Assembly: GCA_964034945.1 (NCBI GenBank) | Contig: OZ035962.1 | Span: 34,685,943 to 34,749,942 of the forward strand | DNA length: 64,000 nucleotides | Reading direction: 5' to 3' | From: Chrysopilus asiliformis | Taxonomy: Eukaryota; Arthropoda; Insecta; Diptera; Rhagionidae | In this document: one piece after another, positions 11,942 through 22,937 of the stretch | Numbering within the stretch: position 1 is the first letter of the stretch | How the letters are laid out: every line of letters begins with the position of its first letter | The notes under the pieces: model-generated | Seen by the model: only the letters and a program-made list of their open reading frames with translations | The model's database searches: none | What the model was told of the DNA's origin: nothing | Made by a program: the position numbers and the translations under genes

Positions 11942-13249
11942 GTAAGCATATTGAAGAAACTTATTAAAACAAGAACAAATTATTTTAGAATAACTTTTTC
12001 TAATTCTTTATACATTAAATACTTGTATACCTACTAAAATGTGTTAAAGATATATTAGGAAATCGGTTGTTTTGATGAAATGCTCAATAAGAATAAAAAA
12101 TATATGACCCAAAGGAAAAATGTCATCAATACTTGTAACTGGGAACACAATTCTTGTTAGTATTAAAATTTGATGTATGCAACCCCTATTCTAAATTCAT
12201 AGGGGTCGGCCATACAACCGCAAAATGGTACAAACTTGATATCAAATATTTATGCTTTCGATGTCATATTCCAAGAGTTGTCACGTAAAGTTCCAGTTTG
12301 GAGAATCTCCCGTCTGTGAATTTCAGAGATTTCTGTATACTTTGGTTTAAAGAGGTGTGTATCCGCCTGTATATGTGGCTTTGTGGGAAACTTTTCCTGC
12401 ATAATTTAAAAGAAACCTTAGATAAATAAAGACACTTTCTCTCATAAAAAGGATCAACAAGAGGGTCACGTTGTAAACACATGAGAACAGTTATACATAC
12501 ACACTTCTATGCCCAGTGATTTCGTTATCATGTATAACTTTTTCTGTTAGATTTTTTTATCCCTTGCTGGATTTTCTGGAGAAAGTCTTTGGGCCGATTA
12601 TATTTTCCATTAGCACATACGCATAATAGTCTTTTCTTTGCTATAATCCTATATTCCTTTTGAAACTTTTTACTCAAATCTATAAGCCAAAATTCATCAT
12701 ATCCCAACTAACATCTTTCAATATAAGGCTTTTCAAAAATATCTAAATATCAAGGAGAACAAGTCAAGCTTTTCTTAGTGTTTAATAAATTGTAACACTC
12801 CGAAACAAAAATTTAGTTTTCAGGAGCTTTGAGCTAGATGGGTATCGATATGCTTTTAAAGTAGTTTAAATATCCTCACTGAGAGAAATTCAAAATCGAT
12901 CTGTTTTTCATTTACAATCCAAAATCAAATTTGAATTAAAAGACAAACGAATAAAAACTAATACCAATCATTAATTTTAAATGCAGATTTTTGATTTAAA
13001 TGCATTGAAAATTATTTAAATGAAAAATATTTAAAACACAAACCCAATCGGTTAGTTTGACTGTCTGACAGAGCGCGCTTTCTTATGCCAGGCAGTCAAA
13101 ACCAATAACCAATCATTTGTTTTGAAGGTATAGGGAGTTATATATAGGCTATTATCAATGGAGAATAGAAAAGAAGACGAGAAAGAATCATTGTTGTCGT
13201 TGGCGGCACGCACATATACTTTTTCGTTATGTTTACGCAGGCAGAAAGT
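11942..13249. other. Intron stretch without recognised features
   Basis: Intron of the NOS1AP gene. AT-rich, with no element ends or RNA gene found. Confidence 0.5.
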
Positions 13250-13676
13250 TTTCGAGAAAAGTATTCTATTGGTACGGGGAGGGGGAAAGGAGTGGTCGGA
13301 TTGAACTTTGATGTATGGATGAATTATGTGAAATCCTATTCTAAGCATACTTTATCTTTACAAATTTTTCAATATGACTCACCGTTTTTAATAAAATTGC
13401 AAAAAACTGTTTCATTTGTATAGGGGGGGAGGGAGGGGGAAAAGAATGGATCAATTTTGCCCTTTCAAGAACTTCGCCTAGCCATTTACGAGAAACGTAA
13501 CTATACAAAATTTCAAGTCTCTAGCTCAATCCTTTCGAAAGTTATGGTATTTAAGGACGGACGGACAGACAGACAGACGAACGGACATGCGGAAATCAAA
13601 ATCTTTTGTCATCCCTAACATCCTGGTGTAGTTCATTTTTGTGTCCGTAGAGTAGTTCGATGCGATACAAACAGTA
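13250..13676 (-). mobile_element. DINE-like element, subfamily B, reversed partial copy
   Basis: It contains GAACTTTGATGTATGGATGA, a block ending in CATTTGTATAGGGGGGGAGG, and a GGACGGACGGACAGACAGAC core. It closes with ATCCCTAACATCCTGGTGTA and the head TGTCCGTAGAGTAG. Family C starts right after it. Confidence 0.7.
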
Positions 13677-14010
13677 GCAGACCCTACGTTCCCAGCTTAA
13701 AGATTTTTGTATAAATTTTAGAATGCCAAAAAACCATAAATAACTTAACAACTTTTGGGGAAAAACGTTATCCTTACAGAACCTTCTGTTTCGCATTTTG
13801 AAATTCCCACACCGGATTCGTGATCGGCGACTCCGGAAACCCCCCAATGCCGATTTTTCCGGGGAAAAATTGGACAATGTATATTTTCGTTATCCTTACA
13901 GAACCTTCCGTTTCGAATTTTGAAAATCTAATACCGGAGTCGTGATCAGCGACCCCAAAGACCTCATGATGCCAATTTTTCCGGGGAAGAATGTGAAAAA
14001 GGATATTTGA
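13677..14010 (+). mobile_element. Repeat family C, copy 2 with two 122-bp type units
   Basis: It starts AGCAGACCCTACGTTCCC like copy 1 and carries two units containing GGATTCGTGATCGGCGACTC-type blocks. Short GGATATTTGAGTTAT repeats follow at about 14009-14070. Confidence 0.6.
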
Positions 14011-14233
14011 GTTATTTGAGTTATCTGAAAAAAAGGATATTTGAGTTATTTGAGGATATTTGAGTTATCCTTACGGGATAAAAATACAGTTCAATGAAAC
14101 ACAACCTTCCACGGTAATGGCTTGACACGAACTGATTTAAAATGAAATGCGTCATTCTAATAATGCCCCGATTCCAACTCAAAGCACGATTCGTTTTATT
14201 CCTGCGATCCGAAGCCGCACACACAAGCATTAA

Positions 14234-14867
14234 AGGCTTAACTATAATCGACATAAGAACGCATATGTAGCTGCATATGTCATTTCCAGAATAAGAAAGT
14301 CAGTGTTAATACCCACAATAGGCATATGTCAAGAGTGTTGCCACTTTCAAACCTTCGTTAAACATTCGTTAAGCATGAATAATTCGATACAAATGGAACT
14401 GGCATATGTAAATCGTGAACATAACCTAAAATTTTTCCAAAAAGGGACTCAAGCAGGACAACAGATAGTCAAAGACATTTGTGGTCATTCTCGTGTGAAT
14501 AAAAAATTGATCCGGATCAAGCCTTTTTACTTTTAAGAAGGTGACTACGTAGTATCCGTGCGTTTTCCTGTCGCGATTGATTTCTCGTACATAACATGAA
14601 CGCTTCTTTCTGCCGTATTCATCCAGTTCATCTTTCAGGTCATTTAATTCTTTTAAGCACTTCACAATTTCAAATATTTCTTTAATTTTTTTCAATTCAC
14701 TCATTTTTTCCTTCAACTTTGTCAATTACTATCGAGAAGAATTTGACTTTACTTATGTCAGTCTATGCCTATTATGGTTAGCTTTTATGTTGACAGCTAT
14801 GCATGTCAACATTCGTTGGGAATTTGACATTTACATATGCGTTCTTATGTCGATTATAGTTAAGCCT
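14234..14867. mobile_element. PIF/Harbinger element, internally deleted, with transposase remnant
   Basis: Perfect 34-bp inverted ends begin AGGCTTAACTATAATCGACA, flanked by TAA at 14231-14233 and 14868-14870. It carries a minus-strand transposase N-terminus (14426-14725). The right TAA overlaps the left border of the next element, showing it inserted second. Confidence 0.88.
14426..14725 (-). pseudogene. PIF/Harbinger transposase N-terminal fragment
   Basis: The 99-residue frame contains YVREINRDRKTHGYYVVTFL and DPDQFFIHTRMTTNVFDYLL, the typical start of Harbinger transposases (INxxRxxxGxY, then a DxFFxxxRMxxxxFDxLL segment). A charged coiled stretch precedes it. The catalytic DDE domain is deleted, so the product cannot transpose. 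It lies between the element's inverted ends, which fits the superfamily. Confidence 0.85.
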
Positions 14868-14869
14868 TA

Positions 14870-15038
14870 AGGCCTGTGTCCACATGGAAGTTTATTTGCA
14901 GAAGTCGCTTCTAGAAGAGATTTCTGGTGTCACAACTTCTGGAAGTTCACTTGCAGTTAGTGTTTCCACGGGAAAAACTTCCAGAAGTCTCTGCTAGAAG
15001 CGACTTCTGCAAATAAACTTCCATGTGGACACAGGCCT
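14870..15038. mobile_element. PIF/Harbinger-type MITE, 169 bp
   Basis: Inverted ends of about 45 bp start AGGCCTGTGTCCACATGGAA and are flanked by TTA at 14867-14869 and 15039-15041. The middle is also partly palindromic (CTTCTGGAAGTT and CTTCCAGAAGT). No coding capacity. Confidence 0.88.
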
Positions 15039-15041
15039 TTA

Positions 15042-15974
15042 CAGCACATAATAAAAGGTCGATTATAGGGCTACGCTGTTAAAGCCAATCTGTGTGATGA
15101 GCCAGCCGAGCCACTAGCTGATGAAGCCTGATATAGAGTATAAACAAAAGCCTAGCCGTTAAAAGGTTTTCGAGGGGTTTTTTTTTTGGGTTGGTGAGCA
15201 CGAATCAAATGTTAGATTTGCAAAATTCGAGATAGAAAATACCGAAATTTCCTTTTTCCTATTTTGTGGAGAGTGTATTTTAAAGATTAATTCTGTACAT
15301 TTAGGAAATAAAAATTTAAAATAAAAGATTTTTAATCAAAGCTTTTTCAACTTGAAGTTTTTGGTAAAAGCTAAATGGATTCCAATTACTAAGTTACAAA
15401 ATAATTTTAAAAAGTATAAAATAAATCCCCTAAATAAATATTCGGAAATAATTTATCAAATATGATTAATGACCATAAATGACTTTCAGTTTCTTCCATC
15501 CGTTTAGGTCGGTAGGTTTCGGCCTCTCAGTTTATTGAAGCGCCTCGTAGAATCCCACAAAATTTATTAGAGTTAATGTTTCGCGTAAATCGATTTAAAA
15601 AGTTTCAAATTTTCTAGGGGGCTGATAAAAATACAGGTACCCGAGATATTTACCACAAATATAATTAAAATGGGCATTTTCACATTCTTTCGGATAAGAT
15701 AAATCGATTTCATCAAGTGTTTTTGTTCGCAATGTTAAATGAATGCATGAGTACTTCCATTTGTTTTTGAGTCGAAAATTAGCATCTAATATTTATAATT
15801 ATTTTAGGGAAAATGTAAATATGTAATATTTAGAAGGATTAGCCGGGACGGTACGTCGTGTTTTAAAAAAAAAATCCCTGCGATGCTTTTATTGTAAAGT
15901 TTTTGATTATGAGATATTTCTCCCGAAAAAGAAAATATTTTCGATACCAGAAAAGTTGCATAAAATATTTCCTT
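15042..15974. other. Intron stretch without recognised features
   Basis: AT-rich; a fragment near 15195-15250 resembles the family C unit but is short. Confidence 0.45.
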
Positions 15975-16330
15975 CTTTGTATGACGAGAAACACAATTGA
16001 CGCAGTAACGACGACGCATGCATCAAACGCGTGTATTCTTATCGCTGCAGACACAATTGATTGTGCAACAGCAACGCATGCGTCTGCATCGACGCAGCGT
16101 TTTGAAAAATTAAAACATTGGTGTATGCTGCAATAATGCTTATCCACATATGCGTGTTTTCTTTGAAGATTGAAGTGTGCGCAATCATAAATTTTTCAAA
16201 TTACATTTGACACTGCACTGCAGCGCTGCATCAATTGTGTCATCAACCAACGCTGCTGCATGCATTCCATTGCATGAACGCACAGCGCTGCAGCACGCTG
16301 CGTCAATTATGTTTCTCGCCTATCTCTAGG
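15975..16330. mobile_element. MITE with CGAGAAACAYAATTGACGCAG ends
   Basis: The 21-bp inverted arms at 15985-16005 and 16298-16318 differ by one base. The interior is rich in GCTGCAG, GCATGC and GACGCAG motifs, quite unlike the surrounding DNA. The outer right end (TAGAGATAGGCGAGAA on the complement) looks hAT-like, but no 8-bp duplication was found. Confidence 0.5.
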
Positions 16331-16661
16331 AGTGGAGTGAATTCGGCCAAAATAAAGCCCGATTTTAAATATATTGGAGTAATATTTCAAATATCATTAA
16401 AAATATTGCTTCAATATTTTTGATGATAGACTCTGTGGGGTTTGTACTTTATGAACTTTTGCGGAAAATTTCACAAAAAATAATATGAAATAAAATAAGG
16501 CAAAAATAAATAAATAACGAAAAAACGAAATAATTTCTTTCGGGTTTCGTTACGTTTTTACATTTTTCGTTGTGACAAATTTCATGATAAAAAAAAAATT
16601 TAAAAAAAAACTCTTGGCCAGTACCTTTATTCTATAACAGTTATTTGAGAAATTTTTAATA

Positions 16662-16833
16662 CAGTAGAATCCCGATAATTCGTATTTCAAGGGTCCAGCA
16701 AATTCATACGAATTAGCGGGATATACGAATTATCGGGGTACGAATTATCGGGATTTTTTCAAGGGACCAACATATTCATACGAATTAGCGGGATATACGA
16801 ATTATCGGGGTACGAATTATCGGGATTCTACTG
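16662..16833. mobile_element. pogo-like MITE, 172 bp
   Basis: Inverted ends CAGTAGAATCCCGATAATTC are flanked by TA on both sides (16660-16661 and 16834-16835), the mark of the Tc1/mariner/pogo group. The interior holds two nearly identical units of about 70 bp, each with ATACGAATTAGCGGGATATA. No coding capacity. Confidence 0.82.
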
Positions 16834-16925
16834 TATTATTTTTTTCTCTTTAAAGTATTGATACATAATCATTCCTGAAGGTTCCATACCTAAAACTTTC
16901 TAAAGACAGTCTTGAATATCAACTA

Positions 16926-17484
16926 TTTTTATACCCGTATGGTGAAACCAAAGGGTATATTAACTTTGCCTTACCGTTTGTAACGCCAAGATCCCGTCAT
17001 CACACACAAAAATGAATTACACCAGTGTGTTTAGAATGATAAAAAAAATTGAATTTTCCATGTCCGTCCGCCTGTCTGTCTGTCTGTCTGTCCGTCTGTG
17101 GCGCGGATTGCGGGCGCATGGATTGAGCTAGAGACTTGAAATTTTGCGCAGATCCGTTTTTCGTAAAATGCGAGGCTAAGTTCGTTAATGGGCAAAAATG
17201 GACCATTAGGGGGGGTACCCCCCTTAGGAACGAAAATGTTTTTCGCGAATATCTCAAAAACTGTGCATCCTATCAAAAAAGTGCAAGAACAAAAGTTATT
17301 TAGAATATGATTCTACATAAAACTCCCATACATCAAAATCCGATTGGAACAAGTTTTAAAAAAATCTTGTTGGAAAATTTGAATTCAAATGAAATTTTGA
17401 TACGCCGGCGCCGTTCAATTAAATCACCATACGGGTTTTCAATAATTACCAGATTGGCAATTATAGCTTTTGTTATGTTTTTTC
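16926..17484 (+). mobile_element. DINE-like element, subfamily A, copy 1
   Basis: It opens TTTTTATACCCGTATGGTGA and has a core GTCCGTCCGCCTGTCTGTCT. It ends with TCACCATACGGGT (17424-17436), the inverse of ACCCGTATGGTGA near the head. A stem-loop AATTACCAGATTGGCAATT then precedes AGCTTTTGTTATG. Inverted subterminal repeats, a GTCY microsatellite and a 3' stem-loop together match DINE-1/helentron elements of flies. Confidence 0.78.
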
Positions 17485-18368
17485 TGAAAAATCAGTGTGC
17501 GGCGTCCTAGAAAATAGCATTTTCCTCAGATTTTTCAATTTGGTGTTATACAAATAATTCATCAAACGGTAGAAAATATTATTAATAAATATGTACTACT
17601 TCGGCTGACAAATTTTTTTTAACCTGCGCCGTATTTTTTCAACGATTTTCCACATGCGCCCCTTTTCGCAATTTTTGAAATGCAAAGAGCGCAAAAAATA
17701 AATTTAATTTTCGCTTGAGAATGCGACGCATATTTTTTGATTGTTTTTCCTTAGTTTTCATTCAAACCAAAGATTTGCTATTTCGTTGGTATTCTATTTT
17801 GGCCAATGCCCCATTTCTTCCTTTCCCGGATTGACCCAAAATTAATATGGTCACCCTATTTATGGTTCATACATAAAAACAATTTTAAACTTGAAATCTA
17901 TATGAGCTGATCTGAAAAATTGGGAAATGAGGAGAAATCCAATTCGATTCAATTATTGCCAAACGGCTAATTTGGGAGCAGATTTTAATGAGATTTTTTT
18001 TTGTCTTAAGATATCACCTGTCTAATGGTGAAAACAAATTTTCCTTTAGAAGGTGTGGTATGGTAACGCTTCTTGAAAGGTGCTATGAAGCTAATGGTAA
18101 AGTTTCGTTAAAATCGGTTTAGTGGTTTTCAAGAAACTTAGTCACAAAAAAGCTCTTTTTAATATTCTCTCAACAACATTTTCAGTTGATTTTTATGATT
18201 AGTTTTTGTATTGAAAAAATATCTGTCAATTAAAATGATTTCTTCAAACAGAATTAAGCCCAATATTAATATGATAATTGAATTAATAATAAACTTTTTC
18301 CCACAAATACACATCATTCATAATACATTGACAATAAATAATGCATTTTTATTTCTTTTTTTACATAG
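17485..18368. other. Intron stretch without recognised features
   Basis: NOS1AP intron, AT-rich, nothing recognised. Confidence 0.5.
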
Positions 18369-18464
18369 TACGAGTGCAAAGTTCAAAATATGAAAAAGCG
18401 TAAAGTAACAATTCAGATATCAGTGGATGGTGTCCGCGTCTGCTTAAAAAAGAAGAAAAGAAAG
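18369..18464 (+). CDS. NOS1AP: NOS1AP exon, PTB domain middle strands
   Basis: The acceptor is TTTTTACATAG and the donor AAG|GTAAGT. The 32 codons, phase 0 at both ends, include KKRKVTIQISVDGVRVCLKK, matching the family stretch KKKVSIMVSVDGVKVILKK. The exon lies 6.4 kb after the previous one; the intron between holds DINE-like, Harbinger and pogo-like elements. Confidence 0.95.
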
Positions 18465-18551
18465 GTAAGTGCTTTTGATAATAAGAACATGATTTCTTTA
18501 TCAATGCCATAAAAGTTTTATTCATCTCGAGCTTTATGGCGTCATTTCAAG

Positions 18552-19387
18552 CAGTGTTTCCCAACCGGTCGCCAAACAATTTTAGGATGGTCGCAATGTA
18601 CGCTAAGAAAATTGGAATTAAAAGAAAATACGATTAAAACATTGTATGAAATACATTTTTTTTTTAAGATAGAAAACTTTGTGAAAGTTTTCGCCTGCGG
18701 CGCATTTTTCTTTGTGACGTTTTAATGTTTATATGCCTAGCAATCCACACCTGCCATGAATCCCGTCACTGTCGCTGTTACATCTGATGTTACGTCTCGA
18801 GAAGATTGAAATGACAGCTGTTACGACAGAAAAGTCAGACACTTTTTGCTGACATCTTTGCTAACAGAAATGGTGCCGGAAATTTGACATCCGTGTATTT
18901 CAGATGGCGAATTGTAATTTTTCACGTGCAGAGACGCTCCGTTCTATATAAACGAATACTGTTTAAGAGTAATTTTTACAAAGGAATGATTTGAAAAAGG
19001 CATCGTGGAAGCAGCTGGAGGCCGAATTTCATTTTAGTGCAGAAATTTTATAGAAAAAAGTGAAATCACTGAGATCGTCATATTTACTACTCTGAGTTGT
19101 TTACTGCTCAACGCATTTCTGGAACTGAAATGTCATGCCAGAATCAGCAGCCCACCTACGTCACAACAGAATTTTCTAATGACATTTCTGTTAGCAGTCC
19201 TGTCAACGTTTCCGGCAGGTCTGGATGGCCTGTGCAATACATATTTGGAGTTTTAGGTTCAATATTTGTAGGAGTTTTTTTTTTTCTTTTCGTTCAATCA
19301 GCCCAGAAAAGAGTCTTTTATGTTACAAAACTTTGAAGCGATTTCAATAATTTTACGAGCACGAGAAAAAAATGTTGGGAAGCACTA
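18552..19387. mobile_element. Possible hAT-type element
   Basis: The left end CAGTGTTTCCCAACCGGTCG resembles hAT termini. The right end reads TGTTGGGAAGCACTA, whose complement is TAGTGCTTCCCAACA. No matching 8-bp flank is left. The interior has related blocks in opposite orientation (ATGACATTTCTGTTAGC against GCTAACAGAAATGG). It lies in the 992-nt intron between two PTB exons. Confidence 0.5.
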
Positions 19388-19456
19388 GCTATATCTATTT
19401 ACTATATCTATTTTCTTGTGAATAAGCTGATTTATTTCGATTTTTTTTATGTTTAG

Positions 19457-19624
19457 AAAAAACAGTGGACAAATGATGCAGATGATATAGAATTAATGAG
19501 CCACCCCATATATAGGATATTTTACGTTTCACATGATAGCAGCGATCTCAAAATATTTAGCTATATCGCACGAGATGGCAGTACGGATACATTTAAATGT
19601 TCCGTTTTTAAAAGCAATAAAAAG
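19457..19624 (+). CDS. NOS1AP: NOS1AP exon, PTB domain core
   Basis: The 56 codons lie between TGTTTAG and AAG|GTAAGT, phase 0 at both ends. They include [20 protein letters not shown] and [20 protein letters not shown], nearly identical to the vertebrate PTB core, so identification of the gene is secure. The exon is followed by the largest intron in the window, 17.1 kb, unless the internal exon at 35431 is used. Confidence 0.97.
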
Positions 19625-20028
19625 GTAAGTTTATTAAATAAAATATCTTTCATTCTCAAAATGTGATAGTTCTCTTTAAATTAGGAAACTCTACCTATAT
19701 TTTAAGATAAATTCTTTATATTTAAGTGTCGAATATTTTAGTATTTCATAAGGATTTTTTTTTATTTAAAAATATAATTAAGAACATGTAAAGTGATCAT
19801 TAAAAATATTATCCAATGCCGAAAAAATTGATAAAATTCATTTTATCGTGACCAAAATTACCAAAATATTCGTCAATACGATAAAAAATTGTCGCAACTG
19901 GTTTAGAGTACTTATATCCTGATTGCTCCAAACCTCATAAAAATTATAAGAAGAGGCAAAAATTGCTGAATCAGTCAGAGAGAGCGGTCTTAGACCACTA
20001 AATCCTGTAAGCCTGCGTGGAAGTGGGT
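19625..20028. other. Intron stretch without recognised features
   Basis: Start of the 17-kb intron; AT-rich, nothing recognised. Confidence 0.5.
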
Positions 20029-21083
20029 ACACGGAAAAAAATCCGCATAGTAATCGTTCCTATAAAATGGTGGAAAGCGATTATAGGAGTCATTCCACCA
20101 TTTTGTAGCAAAGGCTTCCATAAATATTGGAACTAGTCCTAGTTTTGGTGGAATCATCACTATGTAAATAGGGCTGAGAGAAGAATGCCCACATTCCAAC
20201 AAAAGTAGCACTCGTTCCTAGTTTGCATTGGAGATGTTGTTAATCTGAGGTGGAAACATTACTATATTATGTATGGAATCATTCCCACTGTTTGTATAAA
20301 TGACTCCAATATCATGTAGGGCTCAGTCCTACAAAAAAAATGGAATGAATCCTAAGTTTTGTTGGACTCATTCCTATGCAAATAGGATTCAGCGAATACG
20401 ATAATTCAAGTCGAATTTTTTCTTCGATTATAATTCACACGTGGTTTGCGAACTCGGAGTATATATAGCTTGGACCTGCCTAGTGCCACACTCTGACACT
20501 TGCGTCGGAAAAATTTTTTAATTACAGGGCATTTTTTTTGATCGAGCTATTTGGTATCTCGAATATTTTCAAGTCCCGGACTTCTCTATCTCGGATATTC
20601 GATAACTCGAATTTTTGTTTGTCCCCTTTAGATTGGACAGAATCCAATAAAAAAAAGTCTCCAGTCCTATACAGATAGGACTTGGTGCTATAATTATAGG
20701 AACGTGTCTTATTTCAAATTAGAATGTCGCGAATATATATAGGAGAGAATCCAATAATCAATGGAGACATTACAACGTTTTATGGGATTGAGTCCTTTAC
20801 AAAAGGGAATGTCGCCATATTTTTGTCGCAACCAGTCTAACATATATAGTAATCTCTCCCATGTAACACGTTGGAGTCTTTGCCATAGTTTTGGGAATCG
20901 TTACACCAAAAAAAAAGAATACGACCACTTTTTTATTGGAATGTGTCCTAAAAAATGTGGGAGCTGTTACACCTTTTTTATAGGAATGATTCCCATATTT
21001 GGCCACTATGCCGTTTTTTCCCATAAATATGGGACTGGAGCATGAGATTTTGGTGGAATGGTTCCTATATGTTTTTTCCGTGT
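20029..21083. mobile_element. Palindrome-array repeat family E, copy 2
   Basis: Inverted ends ACACGGAAAAAA and TTTTTTCCGTGT enclose 1055 bp that match copy 1 in reverse. Tens of variants of GGAATNATTCC, for example GGAATGATTCCC and GGAACTAGTCC, recur at 30-60 bp. The nested Harbinger element and the long hairpin of copy 1 are absent here. Confidence 0.7.
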
Positions 21084-21506
21084 AAAGCAGGCTCTGAAGA
21101 TGGTAAGCCAGCTTCCATGCCAGAAACATGCTACTAGTGGATTTAAGAGAAGTGACGCCTGTGAAAACATTTTTTGAATACCTGTAAGTCGAGAAATTCT
21201 AATAGAGTTTAATAGTAATTGGTCGAGTGAAAACCATGTATCAGAAATGATTCAATGCTTAACTACAAAATAATAAAATAAGTTTTATCAATGTTTTTTG
21301 GGTGCAGGTAGTTGCCAAAATTGGACATCAGTCTGTCCAAGGACACGGTACTTGAGAATAAATTCTTTTTGTTTGCTTGTAAAAAGTGAGGTTATCACCA
21401 AATATAGTTTAGAATTAGAACAAATAATTTTTTACACTAGAATAAAAGATCCGTCGTTGCCGAATTGTAGTAACTTGTATATGGAGAGAAATTATTACAG
21501 ATTTAT
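21084..21506. other. Intron stretch without recognised features
   Basis: Nothing recognised. Confidence 0.5.
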
Positions 21507-22017
21507 ATAAAAACTAGGGGCTGCGCCCCGAACCGCTTCGCGGTTCACCCCCCACCGACAGGTCGGCCTTAGGCCTCCCTGTCCACGTCGGCCTCCGGCC
21601 GTGCGTTTAGTTTATCTATGTATACTGAGAAATATCGGGAAAAAATTGCAAGTAGATTTTGAGACAAAAGGTTATTGTCCATTACACCAAAAGATTATAA
21701 CAATACACGCAAATTTCAAATTAGACAATAATATTGATTCTGCGCCCCTGAGACAACCACGCCTTACTCGGCTAGGTAGTTACTCGGCTTTTGACCTCGA
21801 GTCTGACTTTGCGTAGAGTATGCCAGATGTTATTGGGCGAATTTTTTTCCTGAGCGTCCTGAGGACTGCTGTCACTAATGTAGCAAACCAGGTCGCAATC
21901 CCTTCAGGGGAGGTCAATAAAAAGTATCTTATCTTTTATTCTGCAAGTAACTTTACCCGCGGCCAAAAATTTTATCGCAATGGGTTGAACTATTTTGGCG
22001 TGATGGAGAAAACAAAC

Positions 22018-22410
22018 CAAAAGCTATAATTGCCAAACTGGCAATTATGGGAAACCCGTATGATGATATTCGTATCAAAATTCGAACAGGTGTACCAAAA
22101 TTCCACTTTGAAGTCAAACTTTCCAATAAGATTTTTTAAAATTTGTTCCAATCGGATTTTGATGTCCTAAACAACTTTTGTTCTTGAACTTTTTCGATAA
22201 GATACACTGTTTTTGAGATATTCGCAAAAGCGTTAACGAACTTAGTCTCGCATTTTACGGAAAACAGATCTGCGCAAAATTTCAAGTCTCTAGCTCAATC
22301 CGTGGGACCGCATTTCGCACCCCAGACGGACGGACAGACAGACGGACGGACATACAAAAATCAATTTTTTTTATCATTCTAAACACACTTTCATTGTAAT
22401 TCATTGTTTA
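22018..22410 (-). mobile_element. DINE-like element, subfamily A, reversed partial copy
   Basis: It runs from CCAAAAGCTATAATTGCCAA and AACCCGTATGATGATATTCG through GACGGACGGACAGACAGACG to CATTCTAAACACACT. The head with ACCCGTATGGTGA is missing. Confidence 0.7.
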
Positions 22411-22720
22411 CCGAGAAGGGAGGGGGTAGATATTAGTGGGCGAAAAATTTCCCTGAGGGCTGGCCTTCCTAATAGAGAAAACCGAATCCAAATCCCATCA
22501 GTGTTGCAGTAGATAGCAGGCGAGGGGGTTTACAGAGAGGGGAGGGGGTAGCTATTAGTGTGCGAAAATTTTTCCTGAGGGCTGGCCTTCCTAATGGAGA
22601 AAACCGAATCCAAATCCCACCAGTGTTGTAGTAGGTAGCAGGCGAAGGGGTTGACCGAGAGGGGAGGGGGTAGCTATTAGTGGGCGAAAAATTTCCCTGA
22701 GGAATGACATCTCTATTAGT
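22411..22720 (+). repeat. Tandem repeat, period about 121-123 bp, 2.6 copies
   Basis: Units begin at 22411, 22532 and 22655 with the GAGAGGGGAGGGGGTAG block. They contain GGGCGAAAAATTTCCCTGAG and CCGAATCCAAATCCCA. Part of the family F body. Confidence 0.8.
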
Positions 22721-22937
22721 GGAAGCCACACCCCAATCGGTTGAACGGTTCGAAAGTTATCAGGGGAGGGGTATCGAAGAAGAGGGGGGAGGTCAATAAA
22801 AAGTAGCCTATCATTTATTCTGCTAGTAACTCTACGTGTGTGTAAAGTTTCGTCGAAATCGGTTGGGCCGTTTTCACGTGATGCCGGAACAAAATTCGAC
22901 AGACAGACAGAATTACAGATTTATTATATGTATAGAT

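Larger units (their letters stand above)
21507..22937 (+). mobile_element. Repeat family F, copy 1, interrupted by a DINE-like element
   Basis: The GC-rich head has two small hairpins (GGGGCTGCGCCCC and GAACCGCTTCGCGGTTC). The tail reads GGGCCGTTTTCACGTGATGC, then GACAGACAGACAGA. A repeat of ATTACAGATTTAT at 21494-21506 and 22912-22924 flanks the unit and could be a target duplication, or part of the element. A reversed DINE-like copy sits at 22018-22410. Other F pieces lie at 46055, 55300 and 57395. Confidence 0.5.

Noticed and set aside
17062..17098. CRISPR-like or telomere-like array from the GTCT repeats
   Set aside because: The tracts are short GTCY microsatellite cores of DINE-like elements, without spacers.
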